DNA from: Spirochaetaceae bacterium
GTDB lineage: Bacteria > Spirochaetota > Spirochaetia > DSM-27196 > SLAA01
NCBI GenBank assembly: GCA_003556605.1
Contig: PWQX01000179.1
Span: 1 to 55,024 of the forward strand
Reading direction: 5' to 3'
Length of the DNA stretch: 55,024 bases
The notes under the pieces are model-generated. The model saw only the letters and a program-made list of their open reading frames with translations, ran no database searches and was not told the DNA's origin. Within the stretch, counting starts at the first letter, position 1. Each line of letters starts with the position of its first letter. Below are positions 45,795 to 55,024 of the stretch, piece after piece. The position numbers and the translations under genes are program-made.

Positions 45795-47288
45795 ATGCAG
45801 AACGCCGGACGCATCGCCGACATGTTGGTCCGAGTGCGCGACGAGGAGCGCGCTTACCTTGCAATAGATCCGGGCATTACCGCAGGCGGATTCGCCCGGA
45901 CCCGTCTCGTACGGATTGCGCGTACGCCCGCCTGGATTATACACGGCGATGACATCGATATCTGGACTCCGCTCGGTTTCACCGAGCAGCAGGGCGCCTT
46001 GTGCCTATATGGCCCGGAGCTGAACGCGATTACCCTTGACGAAGTGCTGCGAACCGCGAAGGACGGAGAGGCCTTGGGGTACCTAACACGCTTGGCGCAC
46101 GCGCTTGCAAGCGCCGTGAGCAAAGGCTTCGCGGTCTCGCGCGTTACCACCTTCGGCGTATTATTTGTTGAGGACGGTGGTGTGCTGCTTCTCCCGCAGC
46201 CAATCGTGGACGGAATATGCGAGCACCTTCCGCGGCAGCGTTATATCGAGATGGTTGAACGCTACAACCATCCCGACCACAGCGGTGAGACAGCACTTAA
46301 TTTCGCGCTCGGCGCGCTGACCTATTCGGTTGTGGTCGGGACCCCCCCTTACCGCGGAGAAACCCTCGAAGAGATTCGTGCGCGCATGCGCGATCGCCCG
46401 CCAACCGAGCCGCTAGTCGCTAAACCCGAGCTCAAAGCAGACGTTGCCGAGGCGCTACAGCGGTCTCTCGCGCCCGGGCGCTCGCAAGCCGCCGATCTCT
46501 CACACTGGCCGCACCTGCTTGAGCGGTGGCGCGCCGGCGGCGTGTATCACAGCGCGGTAGAGGAGGAGCACGGGCAACTTGTACGCGAAGCCGGGCGGCG
46601 TGAGAAACGCTTCGAACGAAGCTATAGCCGCGCCGGCTATCTGCGCCGCAACGGCTTGCGGCTCGTAATCTCCGCGATAGTGGTCGTGGTAGTCGGCGGA
46701 CTCACCGGCAATATAATCTACCACCGCCTGCAGCCGCGCAGTATATCGGGTTATCCGCCCGAGGGCGTTGTCCGCGCGTACTACGAGAGCATAAACACAC
46801 TCGACCACGAGACTATGCAGGAGGCAGTTGTAGACGGCGCCGGAAGGCAAGAGATAGAACAGGTGATGCGCATGTACGTCGGCACCCGCGTGCGCCTGGC
46901 GATGGAGCATCGCGAGGGTTTCACTACGGCCCAAGATTGGCGTGATGCGGGCATGCCGCCGATCGAATCCGGAGAGATGCTTTTCGGTATCGCCGAGCTC
47001 GAGATCGAAGAGCTTGAGACCGGCCCTGAGATCCCGCGAGAAGAGGAGCGCCGATTCCTTGCGAGCTACGAGCGCTGGTACACTGCGGACACCGCAGACT
47101 CCCAAGAAAGACCCTCCGGGCAGCCGGACGACGAGGAGCGCGCGCGTAACACCGGACGCTCTTTGGAGATCGAGGGCTACCGGCATGAGGATCGCCTGTA
47201 TCTGCGCCGGGATCACGGCGACTGGGTGATATACCGGATCGAAAGTCGAGCGCCTGAACCGATTACAGTCTCGGAGCTCCGTGAATGA
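45795..47288 (+). CDS. Membrane-anchored protein with apparent pseudokinase domain
   Basis: C-lobe-like ALNFALGALTYSVVVGTPPYRGETLEEIRARMRDRPPTEP; HRD and DFG positions replaced; single TM LRLVISAIVVVVVGGLTGNIIY and an extracytoplasmic C-terminal domain. Confidence 0.65.
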   Translation: MQNAGRIADMLVRVRDEERAYLAIDPGITAGGFARTRLVRIARTPAWIIHGDDIDIWTPLGFTEQQGALCLYGPELNAITLDEVLRTAKDGEALGYLTRLAHALASAVSKGFAVSRVTTFGVLFVEDGGVLLLPQPIVDGICEHLPRQRYIEMVERYNHPDHSGETALNFALGALTYSVVVGTPPYRGETLEEIRARMRDRPPTEPLVAKPELKADVAEALQRSLAPGRSQAADLSHWPHLLERWRAGGVYHSAVEEEHGQLVREAGRREKRFERSYSRAGYLRRNGLRLVISAIVVVVVGGLTGNIIYHRLQPRSISGYPPEGVVRAYYESINTLDHETMQEAVVDGAGRQEIEQVMRMYVGTRVRLAMEHREGFTTAQDWRDAGMPPIESGEMLFGIAELEIEELETGPEIPREEERRFLASYERWYTADTADSQERPSGQPDDEERARNTGRSLEIEGYRHEDRLYLRRDHGDWVIYRIESRAPEPITVSELRE

Positions 47289-48703
47289 TCCTTTCCTCAC
47301 CACATGAGCTTGCCGGGCTTCGGACCACCGTTATGGGGCTTGGGCTGCATGGCGGGGGTGTCGCGGCTGTACGCTATCTTGCCGCCCATGGCGCCGAGGT
47401 TACCGTGACCGACTTGCGCGGTGAAGACGTCCTATCGCCGTCACTCGAGGCGCTCGCGGGCGTCCGGCTCCGTTGCGTTCTCGGCCGTCACGAAGAAGCC
47501 GACTTCAAAGCCGCCGACCTGGTAATCAAGAATCCGGGTGTCCCGCGGCACTCGCCGTATCTCCAGGCCGCGCGGCGAGTTGAAACCGACATCTCGCTGT
47601 TTCTGCGCTTTGCGCGTAATCCCGTGATCGCGATCACCGGCAGCAAAGGAAAATCGACGGTGGCCTCGGCTGTGCATCACGGGCTCGTTTGCCGGCACCC
47701 CACAGCGCGCCTCGGCGGGAACATCACGACCTCTCCGCTTGCGTTTCTCGACTCGCTCACCCCGGATGACCCGGTAGTGTTGGAATTATCGTCGTTTCAG
47801 CTCGGCGACCTTGCGCTGACCGGGGCCTCCGAGGACAAGGCGGTGGTCCTTGATCCGGTCATCGCCGTGCTTACCAACATCATGCGCGATCACCTCGACT
47901 ACTACTCACGGATTGAAGACTACATCAACGACAAGAGTATGCTCTTTGCCGAACAGAGTCGCGAGCACGCCGCGGTATACAACCATGACGATCTCCTCGC
48001 GCGCCGTATCGCCGACCGGCATGTCGCGCGAGCGTATTGGTTCTCCCAATCGTCCCTGCCGTTAAACCGGACAGGAGTGTATGTCACGAACGATGAGCTG
48101 TACCTACAATATGGCGGTGAGCGCTTCGGGCTCGGCACGGCGCCGAGAGAATCGATAGCATCGCTGCTTCCTATCAACCGGGCGATCGCCGCGCTGACGC
48201 TGTGGCTCTACGGGGTACCGGCGGACGAGCTTGGTGACACGCTGACCGGTTTCCGCGGCATAGAACACCGCCTTGAACCGGTCGGCGAACGATACGGCGT
48301 ACGCTATGTCAACGACTCCGCGGCGACGATCCCGCCGGCAACCGCCGCTGCCCTTGATGCCGTACAGGCGCCGGTGCGGCTCATCGCCGGCGGCAGTGAC
48401 AAGAGCCTCGACCTCGAGCCCTTCGTCGCAATCGCCGGACGCGTGCGCGGCCTATACCTGTTGGCCGGAAGCGCAACCGACCGCATCATCGAGCTGCTGC
48501 GTGCGCGGGAGCTACCGTACCACGGCCCGTATGCCGAGCTCGCGGAGTGCGTTCGCGCTGCCGCGTCGGCGGCGGCAGTCGGCGAGGTCGTGATGTTATC
48601 GCCCGGCTGCGCCTCGTTCGGCATGTTTCTGAACGAGTTCGACCGGGGACGTAAGTTCAAGACCATAGTCGAGCAGATTATCACGAAAGAGGGTGCTATA
48701 TGA
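47285..48703 (+). CDS. murD: UDP-N-acetylmuramoylalanine--D-glutamate ligase
   Basis: ITGSKGKSTVASAVHHGL, NIMRDHLDYYSRIEDYINDKSMLF, GIEHRLEPVGERYGVRYVNDSAAT, SPGCASFGMFLNEFDRGRKF. Confidence 0.93.
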   Translation: MILSSPHELAGLRTTVMGLGLHGGGVAAVRYLAAHGAEVTVTDLRGEDVLSPSLEALAGVRLRCVLGRHEEADFKAADLVIKNPGVPRHSPYLQAARRVETDISLFLRFARNPVIAITGSKGKSTVASAVHHGLVCRHPTARLGGNITTSPLAFLDSLTPDDPVVLELSSFQLGDLALTGASEDKAVVLDPVIAVLTNIMRDHLDYYSRIEDYINDKSMLFAEQSREHAAVYNHDDLLARRIADRHVARAYWFSQSSLPLNRTGVYVTNDELYLQYGGERFGLGTAPRESIASLLPINRAIAALTLWLYGVPADELGDTLTGFRGIEHRLEPVGERYGVRYVNDSAATIPPATAAALDAVQAPVRLIAGGSDKSLDLEPFVAIAGRVRGLYLLAGSATDRIIELLRARELPYHGPYAELAECVRAAASAAAVGEVVMLSPGCASFGMFLNEFDRGRKFKTIVEQIITKEGAI

Positions 48704-49920
48704 GCTATTCAACCGAGTTTCTGAGAGCCATTCCCAAGACCGACTTGCATTTGCATCTGGATGGGAGTCTGCGGTTAGCTACATTGATTGAGCTCGCCCG
48801 TGAGGAGAAGGTAACACTGCCTTCACAAACCCCTGACGGGCTCGTTGAAACCGTATTCAAGCCCAGCTACGCCAACCTCGATGAGTACCTCGCCGGGTTC
48901 GCCTGGACGGTGGCAGTGTTGCAGCGTGCCGAGCACTTAGAGCGCGTGGCATACGAGCTCGCTCATGACAACGCCTCCGAAGGGGTGCGCTATATCGAGG
49001 TTCGTTTTGCGCCGCAGTTGCACATGCATTCCGGGCTTTCATTCGAAGCGGTGCTCGCCGCCGTTGATCGCGGGCTTCGCAGAGCGCGCGATGAGATTAA
49101 CGCCGTTCAACAAGACTCCCCGCTTCAGGCGCCGCCGTTTGAGTACGGCATCATCGTGACGGCGATGCGGTTTTTTACCCCGGCCTACTCGGCTTACTTC
49201 ACCCGCCTCGCCGAGGTTCATCCGTACGCCGATGCCCACGAGCTCGCGCGCGCCGCCTCGTACGAGCTGGCACGCGCGACGGTGCAGGTGCGCGATCACA
49301 GCGAGATCCAGATTGTGGGGTTTGATCTCGCCGGAAGCGAGCACGGCTACCCGGCCGGAAACCACAAGGCGGCATTCGAGTTCGTGCACAAGCACTTCAT
49401 CAGTAAAACGGTACACGCCGGAGAAGCATATGGGCCGGAGTCGATCTTTCAGGCGATCACCGATCTACACTCCGACCGTATTGGGCACGGGTTTCACCTC
49501 TTTGACGCCGGACTCATCAGAAGCGCCGAGATCACCGACCCCGAGCGCTACGTGAAGAACCTCATCGACTATATCGCAGACAACCGCATCACCATTGAGG
49601 TCTGCCTTACAAGCAACCTACAGACATCCCCCTTCCTTACGAGCCTCAGCGATCACTCGGTACGCAATATGCTCGACCACAAGCTCTCGATCGCTATTTG
49701 CACCGACAATCGCCTGGTTTCGCACACCACCGTTACCCGCGAGCTCGAGCAGCTGATACAACATGTTCCGGTCAGCGCTGGACAGCTGAAGAACATCATC
49801 GTGTACGGTTTTAAGCGCTCGTTCTTCTACCGGCCGTACGCCGAAAAGCGCGCGTATGTGCGGTCGGTTATCAACTACTACGATATGCTTGCCCGGCAGC
49901 ACGGATTCGCTGAGGTATAG
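48700..49920 (+). CDS. add: Adenosine deaminase
   Basis: PKTDLHLHLDGSLRLATLIEL, VRYIEVRFAPQLH, VHAGEAYGPESIFQAI, DRIGHGFHL, ICTDNRLVSHTTVTREL. Confidence 0.92.
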   Translation: MSYSTEFLRAIPKTDLHLHLDGSLRLATLIELAREEKVTLPSQTPDGLVETVFKPSYANLDEYLAGFAWTVAVLQRAEHLERVAYELAHDNASEGVRYIEVRFAPQLHMHSGLSFEAVLAAVDRGLRRARDEINAVQQDSPLQAPPFEYGIIVTAMRFFTPAYSAYFTRLAEVHPYADAHELARAASYELARATVQVRDHSEIQIVGFDLAGSEHGYPAGNHKAAFEFVHKHFISKTVHAGEAYGPESIFQAITDLHSDRIGHGFHLFDAGLIRSAEITDPERYVKNLIDYIADNRITIEVCLTSNLQTSPFLTSLSDHSVRNMLDHKLSIAICTDNRLVSHTTVTRELEQLIQHVPVSAGQLKNIIVYGFKRSFFYRPYAEKRAYVRSVINYYDMLARQHGFAEV

Positions 49921-50983
49921 CGCGCGTCGCCTCAGCAGCACGAAAAGCGCCGTAGCGCAATCGCTCGACCGGTAGGTCTATACAACCCGGGCGCTCAACG
50001 ATGCACCCCCCAAACCCGGTCTTAAAGCGATACAAGCCGTGCATCCGGTGCGGCTCATCGGGGGAGCGCGGGATACCGAACATGTCATACACGTGCATGC
50101 CGGCACGGCGCGCACGCCTCATCGCTTCCCACTGGAGAGCGTACGCAGGCATCAGGTTGCGTTTGTGGTCCGCGCCGGCGCCGTACAGATAGGTAGCACG
50201 ACCGCGGTAGTGGGCAACAACGATACCGGCAAGCAGCTCCTGTTCGTGATACGCTAAGAGAAGCTCGAGATTGGGAGCATCGGTTGCGCGCGCAGCTTCT
50301 TCGAACACCGCGCGGTAGTAGGCCTGGGAGTGGATAGCAATCCGGTCGCGCCTGGCGGTGGCACGGTACAGCGCGTACCAGTCTTCGAGCCGCCCGGCAT
50401 CCGCGCGTTGCACCGTCACACCGCGCCTAGCGGCAAGCCGCACGTTGTAGCGCCACTTGCTCTTCATCGCCGCCAGCAGCGCATCTTCGTCCGCAGTCAG
50501 ATCTATCAGCACCGTCGCGCGCGGCTGGATTTCAGTCCCGCTCAGGCGCAATCCGGCGCCGCGAGCAGCAGCGCGCCAACTCGCCGCCCGCCCGCGGGCG
50601 TCGCTGAGCTCACCGCGCCTGGTCGCCGGGCCGAGCTCATACTCCCACGGTAGGTCAAACCGCAGCATCGCACAGCGTTCCGGTAGCTCGCGCACAAGCT
50701 CCGTACCCGCTTGCTGTAAGCCGGAGAGCTGCGATTCGGGCGGGCGCTGCTGCGCTGCGGCAAGCTCGGGCCCGTGCGGAACGTAGGCAAGCGTAAACCC
50801 CGCCACGGGCCGCCGCACCAATACCAACAGGCTCTCGTGAAACGGCTGGTGAGCGTCCGTTTGGTCTTCGAACGCGAAGGCGTAGGGGCGCCAACCAAAG
50901 CGGCGCTTAAGCGCTGCCCAATACTGCGACTGCAGCAAGCTCTCGCGCGGCTGCAGGCTCTCCAGCGAGCGTGTCCGTACCAC
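49871..50983 (-). CDS. FemA/FemB-type peptidoglycan bridge peptidyltransferase (GNAT-like)
   Basis: LLQSQYWAALKRRFGWRPYAF, MKSKWRYNVRLAARRGVTV, GIVVAHYRGRATYLYGAGADHKRNLMPAYALQWEAMRRARRAGMHVYDMFGIP. A GTG near 50983/50980 is a likelier start than 51079, which overlaps metG. Confidence 0.82.
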   Translation of the reverse strand: MVRTRSLESLQPRESLLQSQYWAALKRRFGWRPYAFAFEDQTDAHQPFHESLLVLVRRPVAGFTLAYVPHGPELAAAQQRPPESQLSGLQQAGTELVRELPERCAMLRFDLPWEYELGPATRRGELSDARGRAASWRAAARGAGLRLSGTEIQPRATVLIDLTADEDALLAAMKSKWRYNVRLAARRGVTVQRADAGRLEDWYALYRATARRDRIAIHSQAYYRAVFEEAARATDAPNLELLLAYHEQELLAGIVVAHYRGRATYLYGAGADHKRNLMPAYALQWEAMRRARRAGMHVYDMFGIPRSPDEPHRMHGLYRFKTGFGGCIVERPGCIDLPVERLRYGAFRAAEATRAIPQRIRAAGQAYRSS

Positions 50984-50987
50984 GCAC

Positions 50988-53168
50988 CTATCCGACCTTA
51001 CCGTTCGCCACGCGCGCAGTCTTGATTGGTTGCCCGTCAACCTGCAGCTCACGACCGCCGACCTGTACCACGTGGTCACGCACCTCTATCGGTATCTGGA
51101 AGAACTCATCGATCGTCACCTGTGGGGGCGCGTCAGCCGGTGGAGGCATTCCCGCCGGCGTAACCCGCCTTCCCGGCTCGGCCTCCTCTACAAACAATAC
51201 CTCGACGATGTCCTCGTTGCTGTCCGGGTCTTCGGCGGCCAGCAGCATCCCCTCGCTATTCTCACCGCGCAGTTTGGCAGGCTTCAAATTCACCGCAAGG
51301 ATAATGGTACGCCCCTCGAGCTCTTCGGCAGTGTAGTGCCCCATGAGCCCCGAGACTATTTGGCGCGTCACACCGCCGCCGAGCTCTATCACCTCAATGA
51401 ACAGCTTGTCGGCCTTGGGGTGCGGGCGCACCTCGGTGATGCGCGCAGTCCGCAGCTCCAACTGCTTGAGAAAGCGCTCAGCCGGGCCGGCCTCACGCTC
51501 GCGCCGGTCGCGCTCGGCCCGCTCGGACTGGGTGCCGGAGAAACGCTGCTGCAACGCCGAGACGCGGTCATCCTCCAGCCGCTCAAACAGGATTTCGGGT
51601 TTGCCGACCTGGGTGAGACCGCCGACCGCTCCAAGCTCCGCCCAGGTGGGCTGCTCGATACCCAATAACCCGCCGATACGCTTCGCCGTCTGCGGAATGA
51701 ACGGCTCAACGAGCACCGCAAGGTCACGTATGAGGTACACCAAGCGAGAAAGCAGCGCATGGGTCCCTCTGGGGTCCTCCGTGCGGGTCTTCCAGGGCTC
51801 GGCGTTTTGAAACACGCGGTTTCCGTAACTCGCCAGGGCGAAGATCTTGCGAAACGCATCACGCAGCTTCGCTTGCTCCAACAGCGCGGTGATCTGCTCC
51901 TCGTGCTCGCGCACCGTCTGGAAGAACTCGTGGTTCTGATCTACCGGCAAAACCTCACCTCCAAAGTAGCGCGAGACAAAAGTAAGCGAGCGGTTAACGA
52001 GGTTCGAGAGATTGCCGATCAGCTCGCCGTTCACCTTCTCCTGGAAGTCCTGCCACGTAAACGTGAAGTCGGAGGTTTCGGGCCGATTGTAAAACATGTA
52101 GAAGCGCCAGACATCTGCGGGAATGCCGGTGTCGATCGCGTCGTTTCCGAATACGCCTACACCTTTGCTCTTAGAAAACTGCCCGGTCTCATAGTTGAGG
52201 TACTCGCTGGAGGACATTGTCTTTAACATGGTCCAGGGCTCGCCGGTGCCGAGCAGACTCGAGGGGAACACTACGGTATGAAATGGAATGTTGTCCTTTC
52301 CGATGAATTGGAACAGCTCCACCTCTTTCGAGTTCTTCCACCAGTCTTCCCAGCGATCGGTGTGGTTGGCGGTGATCGAGATGTAGCCGATCGGCGCGTC
52401 AAACCACACGTAGAACACTTTATCGCGGTAGTCTTCAAGCGGCACCGGGATCCCCCACTTCAAGTCACGCGTGATTGCGCGCTCCTTGAGCCCGTCGCGT
52501 ATCCATGCCTGCGTCATCTGCACCGCGTTACGCGACCAGTTGCCTTCCTCGGCGGCAACCGAGAGCCACTTCTGCAATCGCGGCAGAATCGCCGGCAAGT
52601 TGATGTACAAGTGCTTGGTTTGACGCATCTCGGGGATGGAGTCATCGATCGCACTGCGCGGGTTGATCAGCTCGGACGGATCCAAAAGCTTACCGCAGTC
52701 CTCGCACTGATCACCGCGCGCATCCTCATAGCCGCAGTGCGGACAGCTACCGCGCACGTAGCGGTCGGCTAGAAACATCTGCGAAATCGGCGAGTACAGC
52801 TGCTGAACGGTCTGCTCGGTGATGAATCCGTTCTCATAGAGCTTCAAGAAAATGCCCTGCGTGATCTCGGTGTGTTCCGGCGTTGAGGTACGGCCGAAAC
52901 GATCGAACGCGATATCGAACCAGCGATAGATCTCATCGTGGATTTGGTAGTATCGCGTGCAGAGCTCTTGCGGTGTTATTCCTTCCTCGCGAGCACGGGT
53001 CTCGGTCGCCGTGCCGTACTCATCGGTACCGCAGATATACAGCGTGTCATAGCCGCGCGACCGGCAAAACCGTGCAAACACATCTGCAGAAAGCACTTGG
53101 ATGAGGTTCCCAAGATGAGGGATGTTGTTGACGTAAGGCAGAGCCGAGGTAATGAGGCGCTTGTTCAT
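50988..53168 (-). CDS. metG: Methionyl-tRNA synthetase with C-terminal tRNA-binding domain
   Basis: LITSALPYVNNIPHLGNLIQVLSADVFARF, zinc-binding CPHCGYEDARGDQCEDCG, FSKSKGVGVFG (KMSKS equivalent), C-terminal LRTARITEVRPHPKADKLFIEVIELG. Confidence 0.96.
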   Translation of the reverse strand: MNKRLITSALPYVNNIPHLGNLIQVLSADVFARFCRSRGYDTLYICGTDEYGTATETRAREEGITPQELCTRYYQIHDEIYRWFDIAFDRFGRTSTPEHTEITQGIFLKLYENGFITEQTVQQLYSPISQMFLADRYVRGSCPHCGYEDARGDQCEDCGKLLDPSELINPRSAIDDSIPEMRQTKHLYINLPAILPRLQKWLSVAAEEGNWSRNAVQMTQAWIRDGLKERAITRDLKWGIPVPLEDYRDKVFYVWFDAPIGYISITANHTDRWEDWWKNSKEVELFQFIGKDNIPFHTVVFPSSLLGTGEPWTMLKTMSSSEYLNYETGQFSKSKGVGVFGNDAIDTGIPADVWRFYMFYNRPETSDFTFTWQDFQEKVNGELIGNLSNLVNRSLTFVSRYFGGEVLPVDQNHEFFQTVREHEEQITALLEQAKLRDAFRKIFALASYGNRVFQNAEPWKTRTEDPRGTHALLSRLVYLIRDLAVLVEPFIPQTAKRIGGLLGIEQPTWAELGAVGGLTQVGKPEILFERLEDDRVSALQQRFSGTQSERAERDRREREAGPAERFLKQLELRTARITEVRPHPKADKLFIEVIELGGGVTRQIVSGLMGHYTAEELEGRTIILAVNLKPAKLRGENSEGMLLAAEDPDSNEDIVEVLFVEEAEPGRRVTPAGMPPPADAPPQVTIDEFFQIPIEVRDHVVQVGGRELQVDGQPIKTARVANGKVG

Positions 53169-53175
53169 ACCGCCA

Positions 53176-53205
53176 ACTATAGGTTCGCCCGATTCCGCGT
53201 GTCAA
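53176..53205 (-). promoter_or_regulatory. metG promoter (predicted leaderless transcript)
   Basis: Minus strand: TTGACA - 18 nt - TATAGT - TGGCGGT - ATG; consensus -35, and the -10 is 7 nt from the start codon. Confidence 0.6.
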
Positions 53206-53263
53206 GCAGATGACCGGAGTGAAGCACGGCTATGATGGAATGCGTGCGCCGATGGTGATATTC

Positions 53264-53293
53264 TTGCGTTTAGCATCTCAGCCTAACTATACT
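53264..53293 (+). promoter_or_regulatory. Candidate promoter for the adenylate cyclase gene
   Basis: TTGCGT (53264-53269), 18-nt spacer, TATACT (53288-53293). Confidence 0.4.
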
Positions 53294-53345
53294 TGTAGAA
53301 CATGCAGGTTATGAACAAGACAACGCTACGAAACGACGCTTTGCC

Positions 53346-55004
53346 ATGAGAGTTCGCTCGAAGATCCTGTTAGTGGTGCTGCCGGTCTTGGTGGCAACCA
53401 CCGTATTGGTCGGAGCCTCATCGTTCTTAGCCGCCACCAGCGGTATTACCCGCGTTACCGAAGACTTTCTGCGTTTTAAGGCGCGCCAGTTAGAGAACTA
53501 CGCTCAAGGGCAGTGGACCCTGCTGCTTGAGAGCGGGCTCGCCGACCGCAGTGACATGCGCCGCGCTGCCCGGCGCGGTGTCGAGTCGTACGCCGGATCG
53601 ATTCTCGAGCGTGAGACTGAGATGATTCTCGCCATCGATCGCGACGGTGAAGTCTCCATGGCCACACGAGACGTAGAACTGCACGATGACGAGCGCACGC
53701 GTCTGGTGGGGCTGGCGGAGGATGATGCACGCGAATTGGCGCAAATCACCGTGGGCGCGGTAGACCGCGTTGCCGCCGGGTTCTGGTTTGAGCCGTTTGA
53801 GCTGTACTACATCGTGAGCGAGGATCGCGCAACCTTCTTCGGCGATATTGACCGTATGGCTCGCCAAAGCGCATTGATTCTCATCGTGGCGGTTCTCGCG
53901 GGTGTCGGGGTGTTGTTTGCGCTCTCGGGCTATCTTACGAAACCGCTGCACCGGGTTGTACGCGCTATGACGGATATCATCTCCACCGGTGACCTCACCT
54001 CTCGAGTCGCGGTGCAATACCGCGATGAGATCGGCGCGCTCTCGCACACCTTCAACCTGATGATCGAAGAGCTGCAGCGAGCGTACGAGCAAATCAAGAG
54101 CTACGCCTTTGATGCGGTATTGTCGCAGAAGAAAGAGCAGCGAATCCGCAATATCTTTCAGAAATACGTTCCCCAAGACCTTATCAGCCGATTCTTCGAA
54201 AACCCTGAGGAGATGCTCGTCGGCGACAACCGCCGGTTGGCCATCCTCTTTTCGGATATCCGCGGTTTCACCGGCATCTCGGAGAATATGCGCCCGGATG
54301 AGCTCGTAACCTCACTCAACCGCTACTTCACCTACATGGTCGATACCATCATGGAGCATCACGGCATCGTCGATAAGTACATCGGCGACGCGATCATGGC
54401 ATTTTTCGGGGCCCCGGTCTCTAGCGGTGACGAACCCGATCAGGCGGTGCTGGCGGCACTCGGTATGACCGCAGCGCTCGGCCGGTTTAACGCCGAGCAG
54501 GTCGAGGCAAACACGCCGCCGTTCGAAATCGGAATTGGGATCGCCTTCGGAGAGGTCACCGTAGGTAACATCGGCACCGATCGCAAGATGGACTACACCG
54601 TGATCGGTGACGCCGCTAACGTTGCCTCACGGCTTGAAGGACTTACCAAGACATACCGCGTGCCGATTCTTGTGTCGGAGGACGTGCAGACACAGGTGAC
54701 TGGGGATATCCCATGGCGGCTCGTTGATACTGTTGCCGTTAAGGGCCGCAAGGCGGGGGTGCGATTGTACACGACGCTCCCCGATATGGGCCCCGCGGTT
54801 CGAGAGCGCTGGCAGCGCCACGACGCGGCGATGGAGCTCTACTACTCGCGCCGATTCCGCCAAGCGTCGGAGCAGTTCAAGCGCCTGCTAAACGAAGAGC
54901 CTGCAGATCACCTCGCCGAGCTCATGCTGCGGCGGGCGGACGCTTGCGTACAGAGCAATCCGGGCCCCGGGTGGACCGGTGTAGAAGTAATGACGGTCAA
55001 ATGA
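53346..55004 (+). CDS. HAMP-domain class III adenylate cyclase
   Basis: Two TM segments flanking a sensor region, HAMP (KPLHRVVRAMTDIISTGDLTSRV), cyclase core ILFSDIRGFTGISENM...GIVDKYIGDAIMAFFGAP...KMDYTVIGDAANVASRLEG with both metal Asp residues and the adenine-specific Lys/Asp pair. Confidence 0.92.
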   Translation: MRVRSKILLVVLPVLVATTVLVGASSFLAATSGITRVTEDFLRFKARQLENYAQGQWTLLLESGLADRSDMRRAARRGVESYAGSILERETEMILAIDRDGEVSMATRDVELHDDERTRLVGLAEDDARELAQITVGAVDRVAAGFWFEPFELYYIVSEDRATFFGDIDRMARQSALILIVAVLAGVGVLFALSGYLTKPLHRVVRAMTDIISTGDLTSRVAVQYRDEIGALSHTFNLMIEELQRAYEQIKSYAFDAVLSQKKEQRIRNIFQKYVPQDLISRFFENPEEMLVGDNRRLAILFSDIRGFTGISENMRPDELVTSLNRYFTYMVDTIMEHHGIVDKYIGDAIMAFFGAPVSSGDEPDQAVLAALGMTAALGRFNAEQVEANTPPFEIGIGIAFGEVTVGNIGTDRKMDYTVIGDAANVASRLEGLTKTYRVPILVSEDVQTQVTGDIPWRLVDTVAVKGRKAGVRLYTTLPDMGPAVRERWQRHDAAMELYYSRRFRQASEQFKRLLNEEPADHLAELMLRRADACVQSNPGPGWTGVEVMTVK

Positions 55005-55024
55005 TTCGATTGCGGCCATTGGTA
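55001..55024 (+). CDS. Start of a downstream gene, truncated by the window end
   Basis: ATGA overlap with the cyclase stop; reads MIRLRPLV to the window end. Confidence 0.3.

Noticed and set aside
46500-47303. 267-aa minus-strand ORF opposite the pseudokinase-like gene
   Set aside because: The plus-strand gene fits its operon (ATGA overlap with murD) and has a TM helix and kinase-like pattern; the antisense ORF has no supported motif.
1-55024. CRISPR arrays, tRNA/rRNA genes, prophage or insertion sequences
   Set aside because: No repeat-spacer pattern, no recognised tRNA/rRNA sequence and no transposase, integrase or phage proteins seen; intergenic regions are too short for most of these.

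Overview
The window is 55 kb of dense, GC-rich bacterial chromosome. Gene content (MptE-like/DUF115 proteins, a TER/FabV reductase, a MetG-tRNA-binding-domain fusion, abundant TPR proteins) suggests a spirochaete, but this is inference because no rRNA or marker search could be run. About 43 CDS are supported. Recognisable housekeeping genes are arcA, mutL, rpsU, recJ, deoA, recO, lon, rnz, fabV, hisD, folC, murD, adenosine deaminase and metG. Also present are AmmeMemoRadiSam proteins A and B, an NFACT protein, a Gld-type ABC exporter with a DUF4340 protein, a DivIC/FtsB-like protein and a class III adenylate cyclase. I saw no rRNA, tRNA, CRISPR array, prophage or transposon. The signals most worth a second look are: (1) an A10 tract with a hairpin 6 nt downstream that splits a 371-codon reading frame in an operon encoding a very acidic protein and two tandem MptE-like/DUF115 proteins, suggesting recoding or phase variation; (2) a membrane-anchored apparent pseudokinase next to murD; (3) a ~140-aa insertion inside RecJ that reads like a degenerate DnaQ-type exonuclease domain; (4) promoters that predict leaderless or near-leaderless mRNAs, with recurrent extended -10 elements abutting start codons; and (5) a 111-bp convergent coding overlap between a DUF115 gene and a MEMO-like gene.
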